From the NCBI RefSeq assembly GCF_000527035.1, contig NZ_AZUK01000001.1, positions 1,810,001 through 1,874,000 on the forward strand: DNA of 64,000 bases, given 5' to 3'. Each line of letters begins with the position of its first letter. Positions within the stretch are counted from its first letter, which is position 1. The DNA is from Tolumonas lignilytica. GTDB lineage: Bacteria > Pseudomonadota > Gammaproteobacteria > Enterobacterales > Aeromonadaceae. The position numbers and the translations under genes are program-made. Shown here in pieces: positions 22,406 through 33,451 of the stretch. The notes beneath the pieces were generated by a model that searched no databases, was not told the origin of the DNA, and was given only the letters and a program-made list of their open reading frames with translations.

Positions 22406-24709
22406 ATGAAATTAAATAAATTGTCTCTGACCTTATTGCTGACGCTGGGCGTCGGTGCTTTTAATTTTCCTGCGGTTGCTGCCATTAATACGGATAATTT
22501 GGGTGCAAGTTATTCCGCCGATCAATCTCAAATCGCATTTCGGGTATTTTCTTCCCGTGCGACGCATCTTGAAGTTTATATTTATTCCGTTGCAGCCGGG
22601 CAGGACGAAGTCGCCCATTTCCCGTTGACGAAAGACAGTAATAATATCTGGTCAGTCAATATTTCCTCGTCGCAACTGCAAGCACTCGGCGTGACCGGCA
22701 CTGTCTATTATGGTTACCGTGCCTGGGGCCCTAACTGGCCGTATGATGCCAACTGGACCAAGGGCAGTAATGTTGGTTTTATTCAGGATGTTGACAGTAA
22801 CGGCAACCGCTTTAACCCGAACAAATTGCTGTTAGACCCTTACGCACTGGAGATGTCGCACGATCCGGTCAATGCTAATTGGTCTGACGGGACGATTTAT
22901 GCGTCAGGGCCGACCTATCGTGCGGTCGACAGCGGGTTGAATGCGCCGAAAGGCATCGTGCTGACCGGTGATAGCCAGTCAATAGGTGTTAAACCGACTC
23001 GCGCTCTGAAAGATGATGTGATTTATGAGGTCAATGTGCGCGGCCTGACGATGAACGATTCGGCGATCCCGGCGGCCGACCGGGGCACCTATAAGGGGGC
23101 AGCCGAAAAAGCCGACTATCTGGCTTCGCTGGGGGTCACGGCGGTGGAATTCCTGCCGGTGCAGGAAACCCAGAACGATACCAATGATGTCGACCCGACC
23201 TCGACCACCGGTGATAACTACTGGGGCTATATGACGCTGGATTATTTTGCGCCGGATCGTCGCTATGCCGCCGATAAAACCCCGGGCGGGCCAACCCGCG
23301 AATTCAAGGCGATGGTGAAGGCATACCATGATCGCGGTATCAAGGTGCTGATCGATGTGGTGTATAACCACACCGGCGAGGGTGGTGCATGGAATGCCAG
23401 TGATACCAGCACCTACAATCTCTACTCCTGGCGGGGGCTAGATAACCCGACGTATTACTCGCTGACCTCAGACATGCAATCCTCCTGGGATAACACCGGT
23501 GTCGGCGGCAATTACAATACGCACAACGTGACCGCGCAGAATCTGATCGTCGACTCGCTGGCCTACTGGTCCAATACGCTGGGGGTGGATGGCTTCCGTT
23601 TCGATCTGGCGTCGGTGCTGGGTAACACCTGTGAACACGGCTGCTATAACTTTGACAAGATGGATTCAAACAACGCACTTAACCGCATTGTCCGTGAACT
23701 GACGCCACGTCCGGCAACGGGTGGCAGCGGTGTCGATTTGATTGCGGAACCGTGGGCCATTGGTGGCAACTCCTATCAGGTGGGTGGTTTCCCGAGTGGC
23801 TGGTCGGAATGGAATGGTATTTTCCGCGATACGATCCGCAAGTCGCAAAACAAACTGGGTAGTGAAGCCATTACACCGGGGCAACTGGCAACGCGGTTTG
23901 CCGGTTCGGCTGATCTGTATCAGGATGATGGCCGTAAACCGTGGAACTCGATTAATTTCATGGTGGCACATGACGGTTTTACGCTGAAAGATCTCTACAG
24001 CTGCAATAGCAAAAATAATTCGCAGCCATGGCCGTACGGGGTCTCGGATGGCGGTGAGGATAACAACAACAGTTGGGATCAGAACAGTGTCGCGGCGGAT
24101 CAGCGCAAAGCTGCCCGCAACGGGTTGGCGCTGATGATGCTCAGTGCCGGCACGCCGATGATGACTGGCGGGGATGAATTCCTGCGTTCCATCAACTGCA
24201 ACAACAACCCTTATAATCTGGATTCGGTGGCGAACTGGCTGAATTTCAGCCTCAATGCCGATCAACAAACCTTCGAGCTGTTTACCCAGCGCCTGATTGC
24301 GTTCCGCAAGGCCCATCCGGCACTGCACCCTGTCGATTTCTACTCGGGTGTGGATAACAACGGTAACGTGATGGAGCAGTTGCGCTGGTTTGAGCCGAAC
24401 GGTTCGGTTGCCGACAGCACCTATTTTAATGATTCCAACAATCATGCGCTGGCCTACCGGATTGATGGTACCGAGTTTAATGATCCGGCTTCCAGTATCT
24501 ATGTGGCCTACAACGGCTGGAGCGACAACGTCAACTTTGTGCTGCCGTGGCCGGGGACGGGCAAGAGCTGGTACCGCGTGATGGATACCTCCAACTGGAA
24601 TGAAGGTGGCGCCAACATCGTGGCTCCCGGTTCAGAAACCTATATCGGCGGCGAAGGCACCAACTATGGCCTCAACGGCCGAGGTGTGCTGGTGTTGATC
24701 GCGAAATAA
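22406..24709 (+). CDS. Secreted isoamylase (glycogen/amylopectin debranching enzyme, GH13)
   Basis: 767 aa from the ATG at 22406, chosen because it begins a clear signal peptide (MKLNKLSLTLLLTLGVG..., about 25 residues). The mature start INTDNLGASYSADQSQIAFR and the blocks YGYRAWGPNWPYD and VTAVEFLPVQETQND closely match Pseudomonas isoamylase. An N-terminal CBM48-like domain is followed by the GH13 barrel: VDVVYNHT (region I), DGFRFDLASVLG (nucleophile Asp), LIAEPWAIGG (acid Glu) and VAHDGFTL (third Asp). It hydrolyses alpha-1,6 branches outside the cytoplasm, feeding linear maltodextrins to LamB/MalE. Its own terminator follows. Pullulanase is less likely on these matches. Confidence 0.93.
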   Translation: MKLNKLSLTLLLTLGVGAFNFPAVAAINTDNLGASYSADQSQIAFRVFSSRATHLEVYIYSVAAGQDEVAHFPLTKDSNNIWSVNISSSQLQALGVTGTVYYGYRAWGPNWPYDANWTKGSNVGFIQDVDSNGNRFNPNKLLLDPYALEMSHDPVNANWSDGTIYASGPTYRAVDSGLNAPKGIVLTGDSQSIGVKPTRALKDDVIYEVNVRGLTMNDSAIPAADRGTYKGAAEKADYLASLGVTAVEFLPVQETQNDTNDVDPTSTTGDNYWGYMTLDYFAPDRRYAADKTPGGPTREFKAMVKAYHDRGIKVLIDVVYNHTGEGGAWNASDTSTYNLYSWRGLDNPTYYSLTSDMQSSWDNTGVGGNYNTHNVTAQNLIVDSLAYWSNTLGVDGFRFDLASVLGNTCEHGCYNFDKMDSNNALNRIVRELTPRPATGGSGVDLIAEPWAIGGNSYQVGGFPSGWSEWNGIFRDTIRKSQNKLGSEAITPGQLATRFAGSADLYQDDGRKPWNSINFMVAHDGFTLKDLYSCNSKNNSQPWPYGVSDGGEDNNNSWDQNSVAADQRKAARNGLALMMLSAGTPMMTGGDEFLRSINCNNNPYNLDSVANWLNFSLNADQQTFELFTQRLIAFRKAHPALHPVDFYSGVDNNGNVMEQLRWFEPNGSVADSTYFNDSNNHALAYRIDGTEFNDPASSIYVAYNGWSDNVNFVLPWPGTGKSWYRVMDTSNWNEGGANIVAPGSETYIGGEGTNYGLNGRGVLVLIAK

Positions 24710-24718
24710 CCGCAATTT

Positions 24719-24749
24719 AAAAGGTTCGTTCTTGTAGCGAACCTTTTTT
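24719..24749 (+). terminator. Rho-independent terminator of the isoamylase gene
   Basis: AAAAGGTTCG and CGAACCTTTT form a 10-bp stem with a 9-nt loop, continuing into TT. It lies 9 bp after the isoamylase stop. Confidence 0.85.
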
Positions 24750-24871
24750 CAAACCCACCTGCCAAACGGTGTTTTGCTGACTGACCCGCACTGCGACGGG
24801 TTATTTTCTGCTACGCTTTTCTAAAGATAGATTTATGGTCTGTGTTTCCTTGGTGGCAGGAAGGTATGACG

Positions 24872-25843
24872 ATGCGTTACAGCAATCAGGATGGCAGCCA
24901 GCGATCCTTTCCTTTCAAACATGTTCTGCGCCGTCAGACCGGCTGGCATGCAGAACGTCAGCCGCGTTCTCCCGGCACCGGCGTACCGGTACCGCAGGTG
25001 CATAACGATGGTGCCGAGCTGCATCATCCTCTGCATGACACGCTCACCTGGATTGGTCACTCCTCTTTTCTGCTGCAACTCGGCGGGCTCAACATGCTGA
25101 TTGATCCGGTGATGTCCTCTTCACTGGGGGGCGTCGTGCCACGTAATGTTCCGCCGGGCTTAAGCTGGTCGGCGCTGCCGAAGAAAATCGACGTGGTGAT
25201 GATCACCCATAATCATCGCGATCATATGGATGTGCCGACGCTGAAGCGACTGGGTGCGGAACCGCACTATCTGGTGCCGCATGGTATGCGGCGCTGGTTT
25301 CTGAAAAACGGCTTCCCTAAGGTGCAGGAGATGGCATGGTGGGAGCAGGCGCATATTGGGCAGACCACCATGACCTTCGTGCCGGCGCAGCACTGGAGTC
25401 GTCGCGGCCTGATGGACATGAACACCAGCTGGTGGGGCGGTTTTGTCATGGAACATGACGGCTTTCGTCTCTACCACGCCGGGGATACCGCCTGGTTTGA
25501 CGGGTTCCGTGAAATCGGTCAGCGGTGCGGTGCGTTGGATGTCGCGATGCTGCCGATCGGTGCGTATGCCCCGCGCTGGTTTATGCGTTACCAGCACATG
25601 GACCCGGATGATGCGCTGCGGGCGTTCATGGCGCTGGAGGCCAAGCTGTTTGTGGCGATGCACTGGGGCACGTTCAAGCTCACCGATGAACCCTTAACGG
25701 AACCGCCGCTCCGGTTGCGAGACCTGTGGCATCGACTGCAGTTACCTCAGGGGAGGCTGGCCATTCCGGCCATTGGACAGACACTGGAATTTGCCCGGCA
25801 TGCTTTGTCTGACGAGCTGCAGACAAAATATCTGGGGGCATAA
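24872..25843 (+). CDS. MBL-fold metal-dependent hydrolase, NAPE-PLD/UlaG-like
   Basis: 323 aa from the ATG at 24872, which has AGGAAGG 7 nt upstream; the ATG at 24866 is too close to it and 24842 is a GTG without one. The metallo-beta-lactamase fold is shown by THNHRDHMD (H-x-H-x-D-H), a central HAGDTAWFDGF (metal Asp) and AMHWGTFKL near the C-terminus. The TWIGHSSFLLQ and DPVMS start of the fold is typical of the branch that includes N-acyl-phosphatidylethanolamine phospholipase D and UlaG-like lactonases. The substrate is unknown. It lies between isoamylase and malQ and is convergent with malQ. No MalT box was seen, so a maltose role is not supported. Confidence 0.82.
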   Translation: MRYSNQDGSQRSFPFKHVLRRQTGWHAERQPRSPGTGVPVPQVHNDGAELHHPLHDTLTWIGHSSFLLQLGGLNMLIDPVMSSSLGGVVPRNVPPGLSWSALPKKIDVVMITHNHRDHMDVPTLKRLGAEPHYLVPHGMRRWFLKNGFPKVQEMAWWEQAHIGQTTMTFVPAQHWSRRGLMDMNTSWWGGFVMEHDGFRLYHAGDTAWFDGFREIGQRCGALDVAMLPIGAYAPRWFMRYQHMDPDDALRAFMALEAKLFVAMHWGTFKLTDEPLTEPPLRLRDLWHRLQLPQGRLAIPAIGQTLEFARHALSDELQTKYLGA

Positions 25844-25867
25844 AAAAGGGACTGCCAAGGCAGTCCC
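25842..25867 (-). terminator. Rho-independent terminator of malPQ
   Basis: On the minus strand GGGACTGCC TT GGCAGTCCC is followed by TTTTTTATG. The stem (25848-25867) is perfect, 9 bp with a 2-nt loop, 18 bp after the malQ stop. On the plus strand no T-run follows, so it mainly serves malPQ. Confidence 0.92.
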
Positions 25868-25885
25868 AAATACCGAACAGCGGGA

Positions 25886-27967
25886 TTACTGTCGGCGGCG
25901 CCGGTTTATTTCGGCCAGAAGCGAGATGACATCAGGATTTTGGAACATTGCTTCTAGCGGAGTGCTCAACTTGCGACGCCAGTTGGGGTAAATCTCATGG
26001 GTGGTGCCAGGAATATTGACCGGCATTGTCATGTTCAGCCAGTCTTCCGGTTGCAGGCCCAGCAACGCACTGTTGCTTTGTGCCACGTGCAAATGAATGC
26101 CACGGTTCAGTACCGGGTTCATCATCATGCCGTGGGCGTTACGGCTGTATTCCTCTGGCAGACTGTGCTGGCTGTGCAGACTGTCGAGCATGCGTTGTTT
26201 GGCATGTTCGCGATCGGCATACAGACTCGCCAGTACTTCGGCATCCGGATACAGACCGAGGTGTTGCCCCAGCGTCAGATCATCCGCCTGCCAGTAGCCG
26301 TACAGCGTTGGCATATCATGGGTCGACAGGGTGGTCATCGCCTGCGCCGGATAATCCTGTGGCGCATAGAAGCCGCTGTCCGGTGCCGGAGCGCGTTCAA
26401 AGTAGAACACCTTGTAGGAATAGACGCCGTTGTCACGCAGCTTGGCGACAATCTCAGCCGGTACGGTGCCGAGATCTTCACCAATCACCATGCACTGATG
26501 ACGCTGACTTTCCAGCGCCAGAATGGCGAGCAGATCATCGACCGGGTAGCTGACAAACGCGCCATCTACCGCGGTGCAACCCTGCGGCACCCACCACAGA
26601 CGCAGCAGACCCATGACATGGTCGATACGCAGCGCGCCACAGGCTTTCATGTTGGCCTGGATCAGGTCGATGAAAGGCTGATAACCACGTTGCCGCATCA
26701 CCTGCGGACTCATCGGTGGCAGACCCCAGTTCTGACCGAGTGGGCCGAGAATATCCGGTGGTGCGCCAACAGAGGCTTTCAGGCAATACAATTCACGGTC
26801 ACACCAGGTTTCGGTGCCGCCTTCGGTCACGCCGACCGCCAGATCGCGATAGAGCCCGATCAGCATTCCTGCATCACGTGCGGTCTGCTGGCATTCCTGT
26901 AACTGGCCTTGCGCCAGCCATTGCAACCAGGCATAGAAACGGATCTCGTCGCCATGTTCCTTACGGAACTGCATGCGGGCAGAACTGTCCCATTGCTGAT
27001 ATTCGACGGGCCAGGCTGGCCAGCCCCAGGCGTTGGCATCCTGCTGTTTCAGCCAGGCATGCAGGGCATCGTAGGTCGCCTGTTGTTGCAGGCTTTCACC
27101 GTGTTGTTTGCAGAACTGCTCAAACTCCACCACGCGGGGAATGTCGTGCGGCAGCGATGCAAAATACTGATAGGCCAGTTTCAGACCGGTCAGTTTCAGG
27201 GCGGTGACTTGCGGATAATCGACATTGTCGCTGGCGCGCGCCGCCTGCAATTGCTGCTGGACTTCCGGATTTTGCCACCAAAGCTGAGCCGCCGAACTTA
27301 ATTGGAAGTCGGGCAGTTTATGCACGGCAATGTAAATGATGTTTAACCAGCGACGGGAGGATGGGCTGTACGGACTGGCGCTGTCAGGGCTCGCCGGATA
27401 GAGGGCATGCAACGGGTTCAGACCGACAAAATCGGCCCCTTGCGCAGCCAGTGCGCTGACCATTTGTTTCAGATCGGCAAAATCCCCGATCCCCCAGTTT
27501 TCCTCTGAGCGCAGGGTATAGAGCTGGACACAAGCACCCCAAGTCTTGTTGCCCTGTTGAATGGCTTCCGGTTCATAACAACGGGCAGGGGCAATGATCA
27601 CCCGGCTTTCGGCGATGACTTTGCGGCCTTGCAACAGGCAAAGTTTGTAATAGCCGAGCGGCAGATTTTCGGGCAGGGTCAGAAAACCGTGCACCACACC
27701 GCCGCGCATGGCTTTGCCGGTTTCCGGCTGTAACCGCCAGTGACAGACATCATCGACGGAATCTTGCAGCAAAATGCGCGGCACCTCGCCCTGGCGGAAG
27801 ACATTCACCGGTGGCAAGGCGCTGCTCTGGAGGGGGATGTTGCCCAGTGCGTCCAGAATTTTTTCCTGCGTACTGGGAGAGATCCGTACCGGCTCGCCAC
27901 TCGCACTGATATAACTGTCGGCAATACCGGCCGCTTTCGCGGCCGCTTCGATAACTGAGATATCCAT
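25886..27967 (-). CDS. malQ: 4-alpha-glucanotransferase (amylomaltase)
   Basis: 693 aa (E. coli MalQ is 694). This GH77 enzyme has an N-terminal extra domain of about 140 residues, then the barrel with GADFVGLNPLHALYP near 200, CGALRIDHVMGLLRLW (nucleophile Asp), VIGEDLGTVP (acid Glu) and TTLSTHDMPTLYGYW (third catalytic Asp). It transfers maltosyl and dextrinyl groups between maltodextrins in the cytoplasm, releasing glucose and making longer chains for MalP. It lies 9 bp after malP on the same strand, the malPQ operon as in E. coli, under the MalT-box region at 30413-30669. Confidence 0.96.
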   Translation of the reverse strand: MDISVIEAAAKAAGIADSYISASGEPVRISPSTQEKILDALGNIPLQSSALPPVNVFRQGEVPRILLQDSVDDVCHWRLQPETGKAMRGGVVHGFLTLPENLPLGYYKLCLLQGRKVIAESRVIIAPARCYEPEAIQQGNKTWGACVQLYTLRSEENWGIGDFADLKQMVSALAAQGADFVGLNPLHALYPASPDSASPYSPSSRRWLNIIYIAVHKLPDFQLSSAAQLWWQNPEVQQQLQAARASDNVDYPQVTALKLTGLKLAYQYFASLPHDIPRVVEFEQFCKQHGESLQQQATYDALHAWLKQQDANAWGWPAWPVEYQQWDSSARMQFRKEHGDEIRFYAWLQWLAQGQLQECQQTARDAGMLIGLYRDLAVGVTEGGTETWCDRELYCLKASVGAPPDILGPLGQNWGLPPMSPQVMRQRGYQPFIDLIQANMKACGALRIDHVMGLLRLWWVPQGCTAVDGAFVSYPVDDLLAILALESQRHQCMVIGEDLGTVPAEIVAKLRDNGVYSYKVFYFERAPAPDSGFYAPQDYPAQAMTTLSTHDMPTLYGYWQADDLTLGQHLGLYPDAEVLASLYADREHAKQRMLDSLHSQHSLPEEYSRNAHGMMMNPVLNRGIHLHVAQSNSALLGLQPEDWLNMTMPVNIPGTTHEIYPNWRRKLSTPLEAMFQNPDVISLLAEINRRRRQ

Positions 27968-27976
27968 GAGGCTTCC

Positions 27977-30412
27977 TTATTTTGCAGGTTGCCAAATTTG
28001 GCGCTGGTAGTCACGGATTGAGCGATCGGAGCTGAACATGCCAGTCCGCGCGGTATTCAGGATGCAACGACGCAGCCACTCTTCCGGTTGTTTGTACAGC
28101 GCATCGACCTGCTGTTGCGCCTGCCAGTAGGCATCGAAATCAGCCAGCACCAGATACGGATCACCCGCTTCCATCAGGCTGTGCCAGAGCGGTTGCAGTG
28201 CCTGTGGATTTTCCGGGGTGTAATAACCGCTCATCAGTTCATCCAGCGCCGCTTTCAGACGTGGGTTCTGCTGATAGTACTGCTGAGGGTTGTAACCCGC
28301 AGCCTGGATCGCTTTCACCTGCTCGACGGTGTGACCGAAGATGAACAGATTGTCACGGCCGACCTGCTCGGAGATTTCCACGTTGGCACCGTCCAGCGTA
28401 CCGACGGTCATGGCGCCGTTCATGGCCAGTTTCATGTTGCCGGTACCGGACGCCTCTTTACCAGCCGTTGAGATCTGCTCGGAGACATCCGCCGCCGGGA
28501 TCAGCAGTTCCGCCAGAGTGACGCGGTAATCCGGCAGGAATACCACTTTCAGTTTATCGTTGACGAACGGATCGTTGTTGATGCGCTCCGCCACCTTGTT
28601 GATCGCCAGAATGATGTTTTTCGCCAGGTGGTAGCCAGGAGCCGCTTTGGCTGCAAACAGATAAACACGTGGCGGTACCGACAGGCTTGGGTTAGCACGC
28701 AGTTCCTGATAACGGGCGATGATCTGCAGCAGGTTCAGGTGCTGACGTTTGTATTCATGCAGACGTTTGATCTGCACGTCGAAGATCGCATGCGGGTCGA
28801 GCTTGATGCCCTGTGTTTTCAAGACATAGTCGGCCAGACGTTGTTTATTGGCAAACTTGATGTCGCGGTAACGGTGGCGGAAGTCGGCTTTGGCTGCAAA
28901 CGGTTCGAGATCACGCAGGGTATCGAGATCGCACGCCCAGTCGATTTTCAGTGTTTCATCCAGCAGCGTTGCCAGTTCCGGGTTGCACTGTTTCAGCCAG
29001 CGACGTGGCGTGATGCCGTTGGTGACGTTATGGAACTTCTGTGGCCACAGTTCGTTGTATTCCGGGAACAGATCGCTTTTCACCAGATCGGAGTGCAACT
29101 GCGCGACCCCGTTGATGGCAAAGCAGGTCACTACACACAGGTTGGCCATGCGGATGCGGCCATCATAAATCACGGCGACTTTCTCGCCGATGCTGCCATC
29201 ATTCGGCCACTGTTGTTGTGCCAGTGCCATGAAGCGGCGATCGATTTCGTCAATGATGTAGAAGTGGCGTGGCAGCAAGGTGGCGACCAGATCCTGCGGC
29301 CAGCATTCCAGCGCTTCCGGCAGCAGGGTGTGGTTGGTGTAGGCAAACAGACGGGTACAGATCGACCAAGCATCTTCCCAGCACATCTGGTGTTCATCCA
29401 GCAATACGCGCATCAGTTCCGGGATCGCGATGGTCGGATGGGTATCGTTCAGCTGGATCACTTCGTAATCCGGCAGCGATAACAGGGTGCGACCCGCAGC
29501 CAGATGACGATGCAGAATATCGGCAATCGAACAGGCACAATGGAAGTATTGTTGCATCAGGCGCAGTTCTTTACCGGGCTGATGGTTGTCACTCGGATAG
29601 AGTACTTTGCAGAGCTTGCTGGCGTTTACACCGTTTTCAACGGCATTTAAGTATTCGCCGTCATTGAATTTTTGCAGATCGAGCGGGGTCGGGTGGTTGG
29701 CGTGCCACAGACGCAGTTTTTGCACGACCTGATTGTGATAACCAAGGATCGGCAGATCATGTGCATCACCCTGAATGGTGACGGCAGGCACCCAATATTG
29801 ACGCCCTTCCACATCAGTGCGGACTTCACCGCCAAACCCGACTGGAATGGAGAAATCAATGTGCTTGGTCAGCCATGGATAGTGTTCGCTGTGCCAGTCA
29901 TCCGGCGCTTCATGCTGTTCGCCATTGCGGAACGACTGACGGAACAGACCATACTGGTAGCTCAGACCATAACCGGTTGCCGGCTGATCGATGGCGGCCA
30001 TGGAGTCGAGGAAACAGGCAGCAAGACGGCCCAACCCGCCATTACCTAAACCTGGGTCGACTTCCTGCTCCAGCAGATCCGAGAGTTCACGGCCATATTT
30101 TTTCACGACGTCCGTGACCACGTCCACGCAGTCGAGACTGATCAGGTTGTTCAGGGTCAGACGACCGACCAGAAACTCCAATGACAGGTAGTTGACATGG
30201 CGATCGGCACCACTGGCGGCTCGCAACTGGCCTTCGGCCCGGCGAGCTGCAACTTGTTCGTTTACGGCTGCACTGACCGCTAACCACCATTGATAGGGAG
30301 TCATTTCGGTTGCAGATTGCAAACCAAAACGTTGCCATTGACGGGTCAGCGCTGCCTCAAAATCGCTGGCCGAGAATGGAGCTGCTTTCTTACTTTGTTT
30401 TTTGCTTATCAT
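27977..30412 (-). CDS. malP: Maltodextrin phosphorylase
   Basis: 811 aa, close to E. coli MalP (797). This GT35 glycan phosphorylase has [17 protein letters not shown] near 120, [18 protein letters not shown] near 320 and the pyridoxal-phosphate lysine motif [20 protein letters not shown] near 645. It phosphorolyses linear maltodextrins to glucose 1-phosphate. MalP rather than GlgP is chosen from the linkage to malQ and malT, the short N-terminus and the MalT boxes upstream; the two paralogues cannot be separated by motif alone. It is the promoter-proximal gene of malPQ and divergent from malT. Confidence 0.94.
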   Translation of the reverse strand: MISKKQSKKAAPFSASDFEAALTRQWQRFGLQSATEMTPYQWWLAVSAAVNEQVAARRAEGQLRAASGADRHVNYLSLEFLVGRLTLNNLISLDCVDVVTDVVKKYGRELSDLLEQEVDPGLGNGGLGRLAACFLDSMAAIDQPATGYGLSYQYGLFRQSFRNGEQHEAPDDWHSEHYPWLTKHIDFSIPVGFGGEVRTDVEGRQYWVPAVTIQGDAHDLPILGYHNQVVQKLRLWHANHPTPLDLQKFNDGEYLNAVENGVNASKLCKVLYPSDNHQPGKELRLMQQYFHCACSIADILHRHLAAGRTLLSLPDYEVIQLNDTHPTIAIPELMRVLLDEHQMCWEDAWSICTRLFAYTNHTLLPEALECWPQDLVATLLPRHFYIIDEIDRRFMALAQQQWPNDGSIGEKVAVIYDGRIRMANLCVVTCFAINGVAQLHSDLVKSDLFPEYNELWPQKFHNVTNGITPRRWLKQCNPELATLLDETLKIDWACDLDTLRDLEPFAAKADFRHRYRDIKFANKQRLADYVLKTQGIKLDPHAIFDVQIKRLHEYKRQHLNLLQIIARYQELRANPSLSVPPRVYLFAAKAAPGYHLAKNIILAINKVAERINNDPFVNDKLKVVFLPDYRVTLAELLIPAADVSEQISTAGKEASGTGNMKLAMNGAMTVGTLDGANVEISEQVGRDNLFIFGHTVEQVKAIQAAGYNPQQYYQQNPRLKAALDELMSGYYTPENPQALQPLWHSLMEAGDPYLVLADFDAYWQAQQQVDALYKQPEEWLRRCILNTARTGMFSSDRSIRDYQRQIWQPAK

Positions 30413-30669
30413 TCGTTTTGTCCTTCGTCATCAGGAAAACCCAAATCTATTGATGGCTATCCTGAAGCGAAAAATCAGCCGTTACCTCCTCCTGAAAAAA
30501 GATTAATGGGGAGGATGAGTAGGGCGTAGGACAGTCGATTAGTGAGCAGTTAGTATGGTTTTGTGAAGCACTGTATTGAAAAAAGATCCCCCTGCAGGCA
30601 CCGTGTGCCGCAGTTGGAAATATTATGCTGTGGCCGTTGCGTGACCACAGAACACTGGAAACGACGTTT
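30413..30669. promoter_or_regulatory. Divergent malP/malT promoter region with MalT boxes
   Basis: The 257-bp gap contains G-rich motifs close to the MalT box GGGGA(T/G)GAGG: plus-strand GGGGAGGATGAG at 30508-30519, and minus-strand CAGGAGGAGG at 30485-30494. They are close together and upstream of malP, as in E. coli malPp. malT transcription would start nearer 30600-30650. No open frame of its own is supported. Confidence 0.7.
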
Positions 30670-33390
30670 ATGCTGATCCCTTCAAAATTGAGCCGCCCGG
30701 TCCGCCTGCAAAATGCCATCATCCGGGAGCGTTTACTGCAACGATTGCAGACCGCGCTCGACTATCGTCTGGTCTTGCTGCACGGCCCGGCTGGTTATGG
30801 CAAAACGACGCTGATGGCCCAGTGGGCAGCCACCTTGCCACACGTGGGCTGGTTTTCGCTGGATGACAGTGACAATCAGCCGGAACGGTTTGCCCGTTAT
30901 CTGATTGCCGCATTGCAACATGCGACGGGCGGGCATTGCGTGAAGAGTGAGGCGCTCAGTCAGAAGCACCAGTATGCCCGTCTTTCGTCGCTGCTCAGCC
31001 AGGTCTTTGCCGAACTGGCTGACTGGAGCGAACCGACGTATCTCATCATCGACGATTACCATCTGATCGATAATGAGGATATCCATGAAGCCATGCGCTT
31101 CTTCCTGCGTAACCAGCCGGATAACCTGACGCTGGTGGTGATCTCCCGCTCACTGCCTCCGCTCGGGATCGCCAATCTGCGGGTCCGCGAGCAGTTGCTG
31201 GAGCTGGATAACCGTCTGCTGGCGTTTAACCATGCGGAAGCGCAGCAGTTTTTCTGCAACCGTCTGGCGACCCCGATGGATGAACAGGACAGTGCCTTCC
31301 TCTGTGATGAGGTGGAGGGCTGGGCGACCGCCTTGCAGCTGATTGCGCTGTCATCCCCGGATTCGCGCGCGACGGCGCATCAGTCAGCCCGCAAGCTGTC
31401 GGGGTTGAACACGGCCTATCTGTGGGAATATTTGGCGGAAGAGGTGATGGATCGCATCGACGAGCCGACCCGCAGTTTTCTGCTGCGCTGCTCGGTGTTG
31501 CGCTCGATGAACGATTCGCTGGTGGCGAAACTGACCGGACGGCAGGACGGGCTGGCACAACTCAGCGAGCTGGAACGACGTGGTCTGTTTGTACAGCGTA
31601 TGGATATGGATGGCGACACCATCTGGTTCCGTTTCCACCCGCTGTTTGCGTCGTTTTTGCAGAATTGCTGCCAGCAGCAACTCTCGGCCGAACTGCCGGA
31701 ATTGCATCGTCGGGCCGCGGCAGGCTGGCAGGCACTGAACATTCCATCCGAGGCGATCCATCATGCACTGGCGGCCAACGATGCTCTGCTGTTGCGGGAA
31801 ATTCTGTTGCAATACGGCTGGTCGCTGTTTCATCACGGCGAGCTGGAATTGCTCTCCGGCTGTCTGGAGGCGTTGCCGTATAACGAATTGATCCAGAGCC
31901 CGAATCTGGTGCTGTTGCAGGCCTGGCTGGCGCAGAGTCAGCACCGTTACACGCAGGTGGATGCGCTGCTGGAGCGGGCCAAACAGGCGATGGCCGAACA
32001 TCAGGTCCGGCTCAACGAGGCGTTGCAGGGGGAATTCAATGCCCTGCGCGCACAGGTGGCGCTGAATGCCAACCGGCCGGAAGAGGCCCTGCAGCTGGCG
32101 CGTGAAGCGTTGATGCAGCTGCCGCAAACCAATTTCTATGGCCGCATCGTTGCTACTTCGGTCATTGGCGAAGTGCATCACTATCTCGGCCAACTGAGCA
32201 GTGCCCTGCCGATGATGCAACGCACCGAACAGATGGCGCGACGCCACGGCACCTACCATTATGCGCTGTGGGCCCTGTTGCAGCAGAGTGAAATCCTGAT
32301 TGCGCAAGGCTTCCTGCAGGCGGCCTATGAGGTACAGGACAAAGCGCTGGAGCTGGTGCAGACCCAGCATCTCGAACAGTTGCCGCTGCATGAGTTTTTG
32401 CTGCGCATTCGGGCCCAGATCCTCTGGTCATGGTACCGGCTCGATGAAGCGGAAAGCTGTGCCCGCCAGGGCTTGCAGGTGCTGTCCGGTTATGAAGCCA
32501 AACAGCAGTTGCAGTGTGTGGCGATGCTGGCGAAAGTCTCGCTGGCGCGCGGTGATATCGACAATGCCAGTCAGCATCTGCAACGCTGCGAGGTCTTGCT
32601 GCACAATGCCGACTATCACAGCGACTGGATCACCAATGCGGATATCCCGCGTCTGCTCTACTGGCAGATGACCGGCGACAAGCAGGCGGTGCGCAGCTGG
32701 CTGGCGCAGGCGGCACGCCCAGAGGCGGCCTGCAACCACTTCCTGCAGGGGCAGTGGCGCAACATCGCGCGCGCCCATTTGATCCTCGATGAAAACGAGG
32801 AGGCAGCGGCGGTGTTACAGCATCTCAACATCGAAGCGCGGCGGCTGAATCTCTACAGCGATCTGAACCGTAATCTGTTGCTCTGCACCGTGCTGCACTG
32901 GCAGCGTAACGAACGCAGTGAAGCGCAGCGGGCATTGATGGAAGCGCTGACGCTGTCGAATCGTACCGGCTTTGTCAGCCATTTCGTGATTGAAGGCGAG
33001 ATCGTCGCGCAGCTGCTGCGTCAATTGTTACAGCTCAATACCCTGTCGGAGATGGAGCTGCACAAGGCGCAACGGTTGCTGAAAGACATCAACCAGCATC
33101 ACCGTCACAAATTTGCCCATTTTGATGAAGGCTTTGTCGAGAAACTGCTGAATCATCCGAACGTGCCCGAGCTGATCCGCACCAGCCCGCTGACCCAGCG
33201 TGAATGGCAGGTGCTGGGGTTGATCTATTCCGGTTACAGCAACGAACAGATCGCCGTCGAGCTGGATGTCGCGGCCACAACCATCAAGACCCACATCCGT
33301 AATCTCTATCAGAAGCTGGGCATTCTGCACCGGCAGGATGCAGTGGAACAGGCCCAGAAACTGCTGAGGCTGATGGGGTATGGGGTGTAG
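30670..33390 (+). CDS. malT: MalT, ATP- and maltotriose-dependent transcriptional activator of the maltose regulon
   Basis: 906 aa (E. coli 901) from the ATG at 30670. [15 protein letters not shown] matches the E. coli N-terminus, whereas 30625 would add 15 unrelated residues. A STAND-type NTPase has Walker [10 protein letters not shown] at 39-47 and LIIDDYH as Walker B near 130. Then come a winged-helix and TPR-like sensor region with many helical repeats (about 400-800), and a C-terminal LuxR/FixJ HTH with [20 protein letters not shown] and a [14 protein letters not shown] recognition helix. It activates malK, malE and malP operons on binding maltotriose and ATP. It is divergent from malPQ and convergent with mak. 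Confidence 0.97.
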   Translation: MLIPSKLSRPVRLQNAIIRERLLQRLQTALDYRLVLLHGPAGYGKTTLMAQWAATLPHVGWFSLDDSDNQPERFARYLIAALQHATGGHCVKSEALSQKHQYARLSSLLSQVFAELADWSEPTYLIIDDYHLIDNEDIHEAMRFFLRNQPDNLTLVVISRSLPPLGIANLRVREQLLELDNRLLAFNHAEAQQFFCNRLATPMDEQDSAFLCDEVEGWATALQLIALSSPDSRATAHQSARKLSGLNTAYLWEYLAEEVMDRIDEPTRSFLLRCSVLRSMNDSLVAKLTGRQDGLAQLSELERRGLFVQRMDMDGDTIWFRFHPLFASFLQNCCQQQLSAELPELHRRAAAGWQALNIPSEAIHHALAANDALLLREILLQYGWSLFHHGELELLSGCLEALPYNELIQSPNLVLLQAWLAQSQHRYTQVDALLERAKQAMAEHQVRLNEALQGEFNALRAQVALNANRPEEALQLAREALMQLPQTNFYGRIVATSVIGEVHHYLGQLSSALPMMQRTEQMARRHGTYHYALWALLQQSEILIAQGFLQAAYEVQDKALELVQTQHLEQLPLHEFLLRIRAQILWSWYRLDEAESCARQGLQVLSGYEAKQQLQCVAMLAKVSLARGDIDNASQHLQRCEVLLHNADYHSDWITNADIPRLLYWQMTGDKQAVRSWLAQAARPEAACNHFLQGQWRNIARAHLILDENEEAAAVLQHLNIEARRLNLYSDLNRNLLLCTVLHWQRNERSEAQRALMEALTLSNRTGFVSHFVIEGEIVAQLLRQLLQLNTLSEMELHKAQRLLKDINQHHRHKFAHFDEGFVEKLLNHPNVPELIRTSPLTQREWQVLGLIYSGYSNEQIAVELDVAATTIKTHIRNLYQKLGILHRQDAVEQAQKLLRLMGYGV

Positions 33391-33406
33391 CTATAGGAAA
33401 GAGGAA

Positions 33407-33426
33407 AGGTGTCCTTGCGGACACCT
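33407..33426. terminator. Stem-loop between convergent malT and mak, probable terminator
   Basis: AGGTGTCC and GGACACCT form a perfect 8-bp stem with loop TTGC, midway between the malT and mak stops. The flanks are only modestly T-rich (CGTTT on plus, TTTCCTCTTT on minus), so efficiency is uncertain. Confidence 0.6.
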
Positions 33427-33451
33427 CGTTTAACAGCGGAGAAAAACAGGC

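Noticed and set aside
31384-32391. A 335-aa minus-strand frame within malT, with similar long antisense frames in malP (28628-29482) and the isoamylase gene (23666-24445)
   Set aside because: These are shadows of strongly matched genes, with low-complexity composition and no family similarity.
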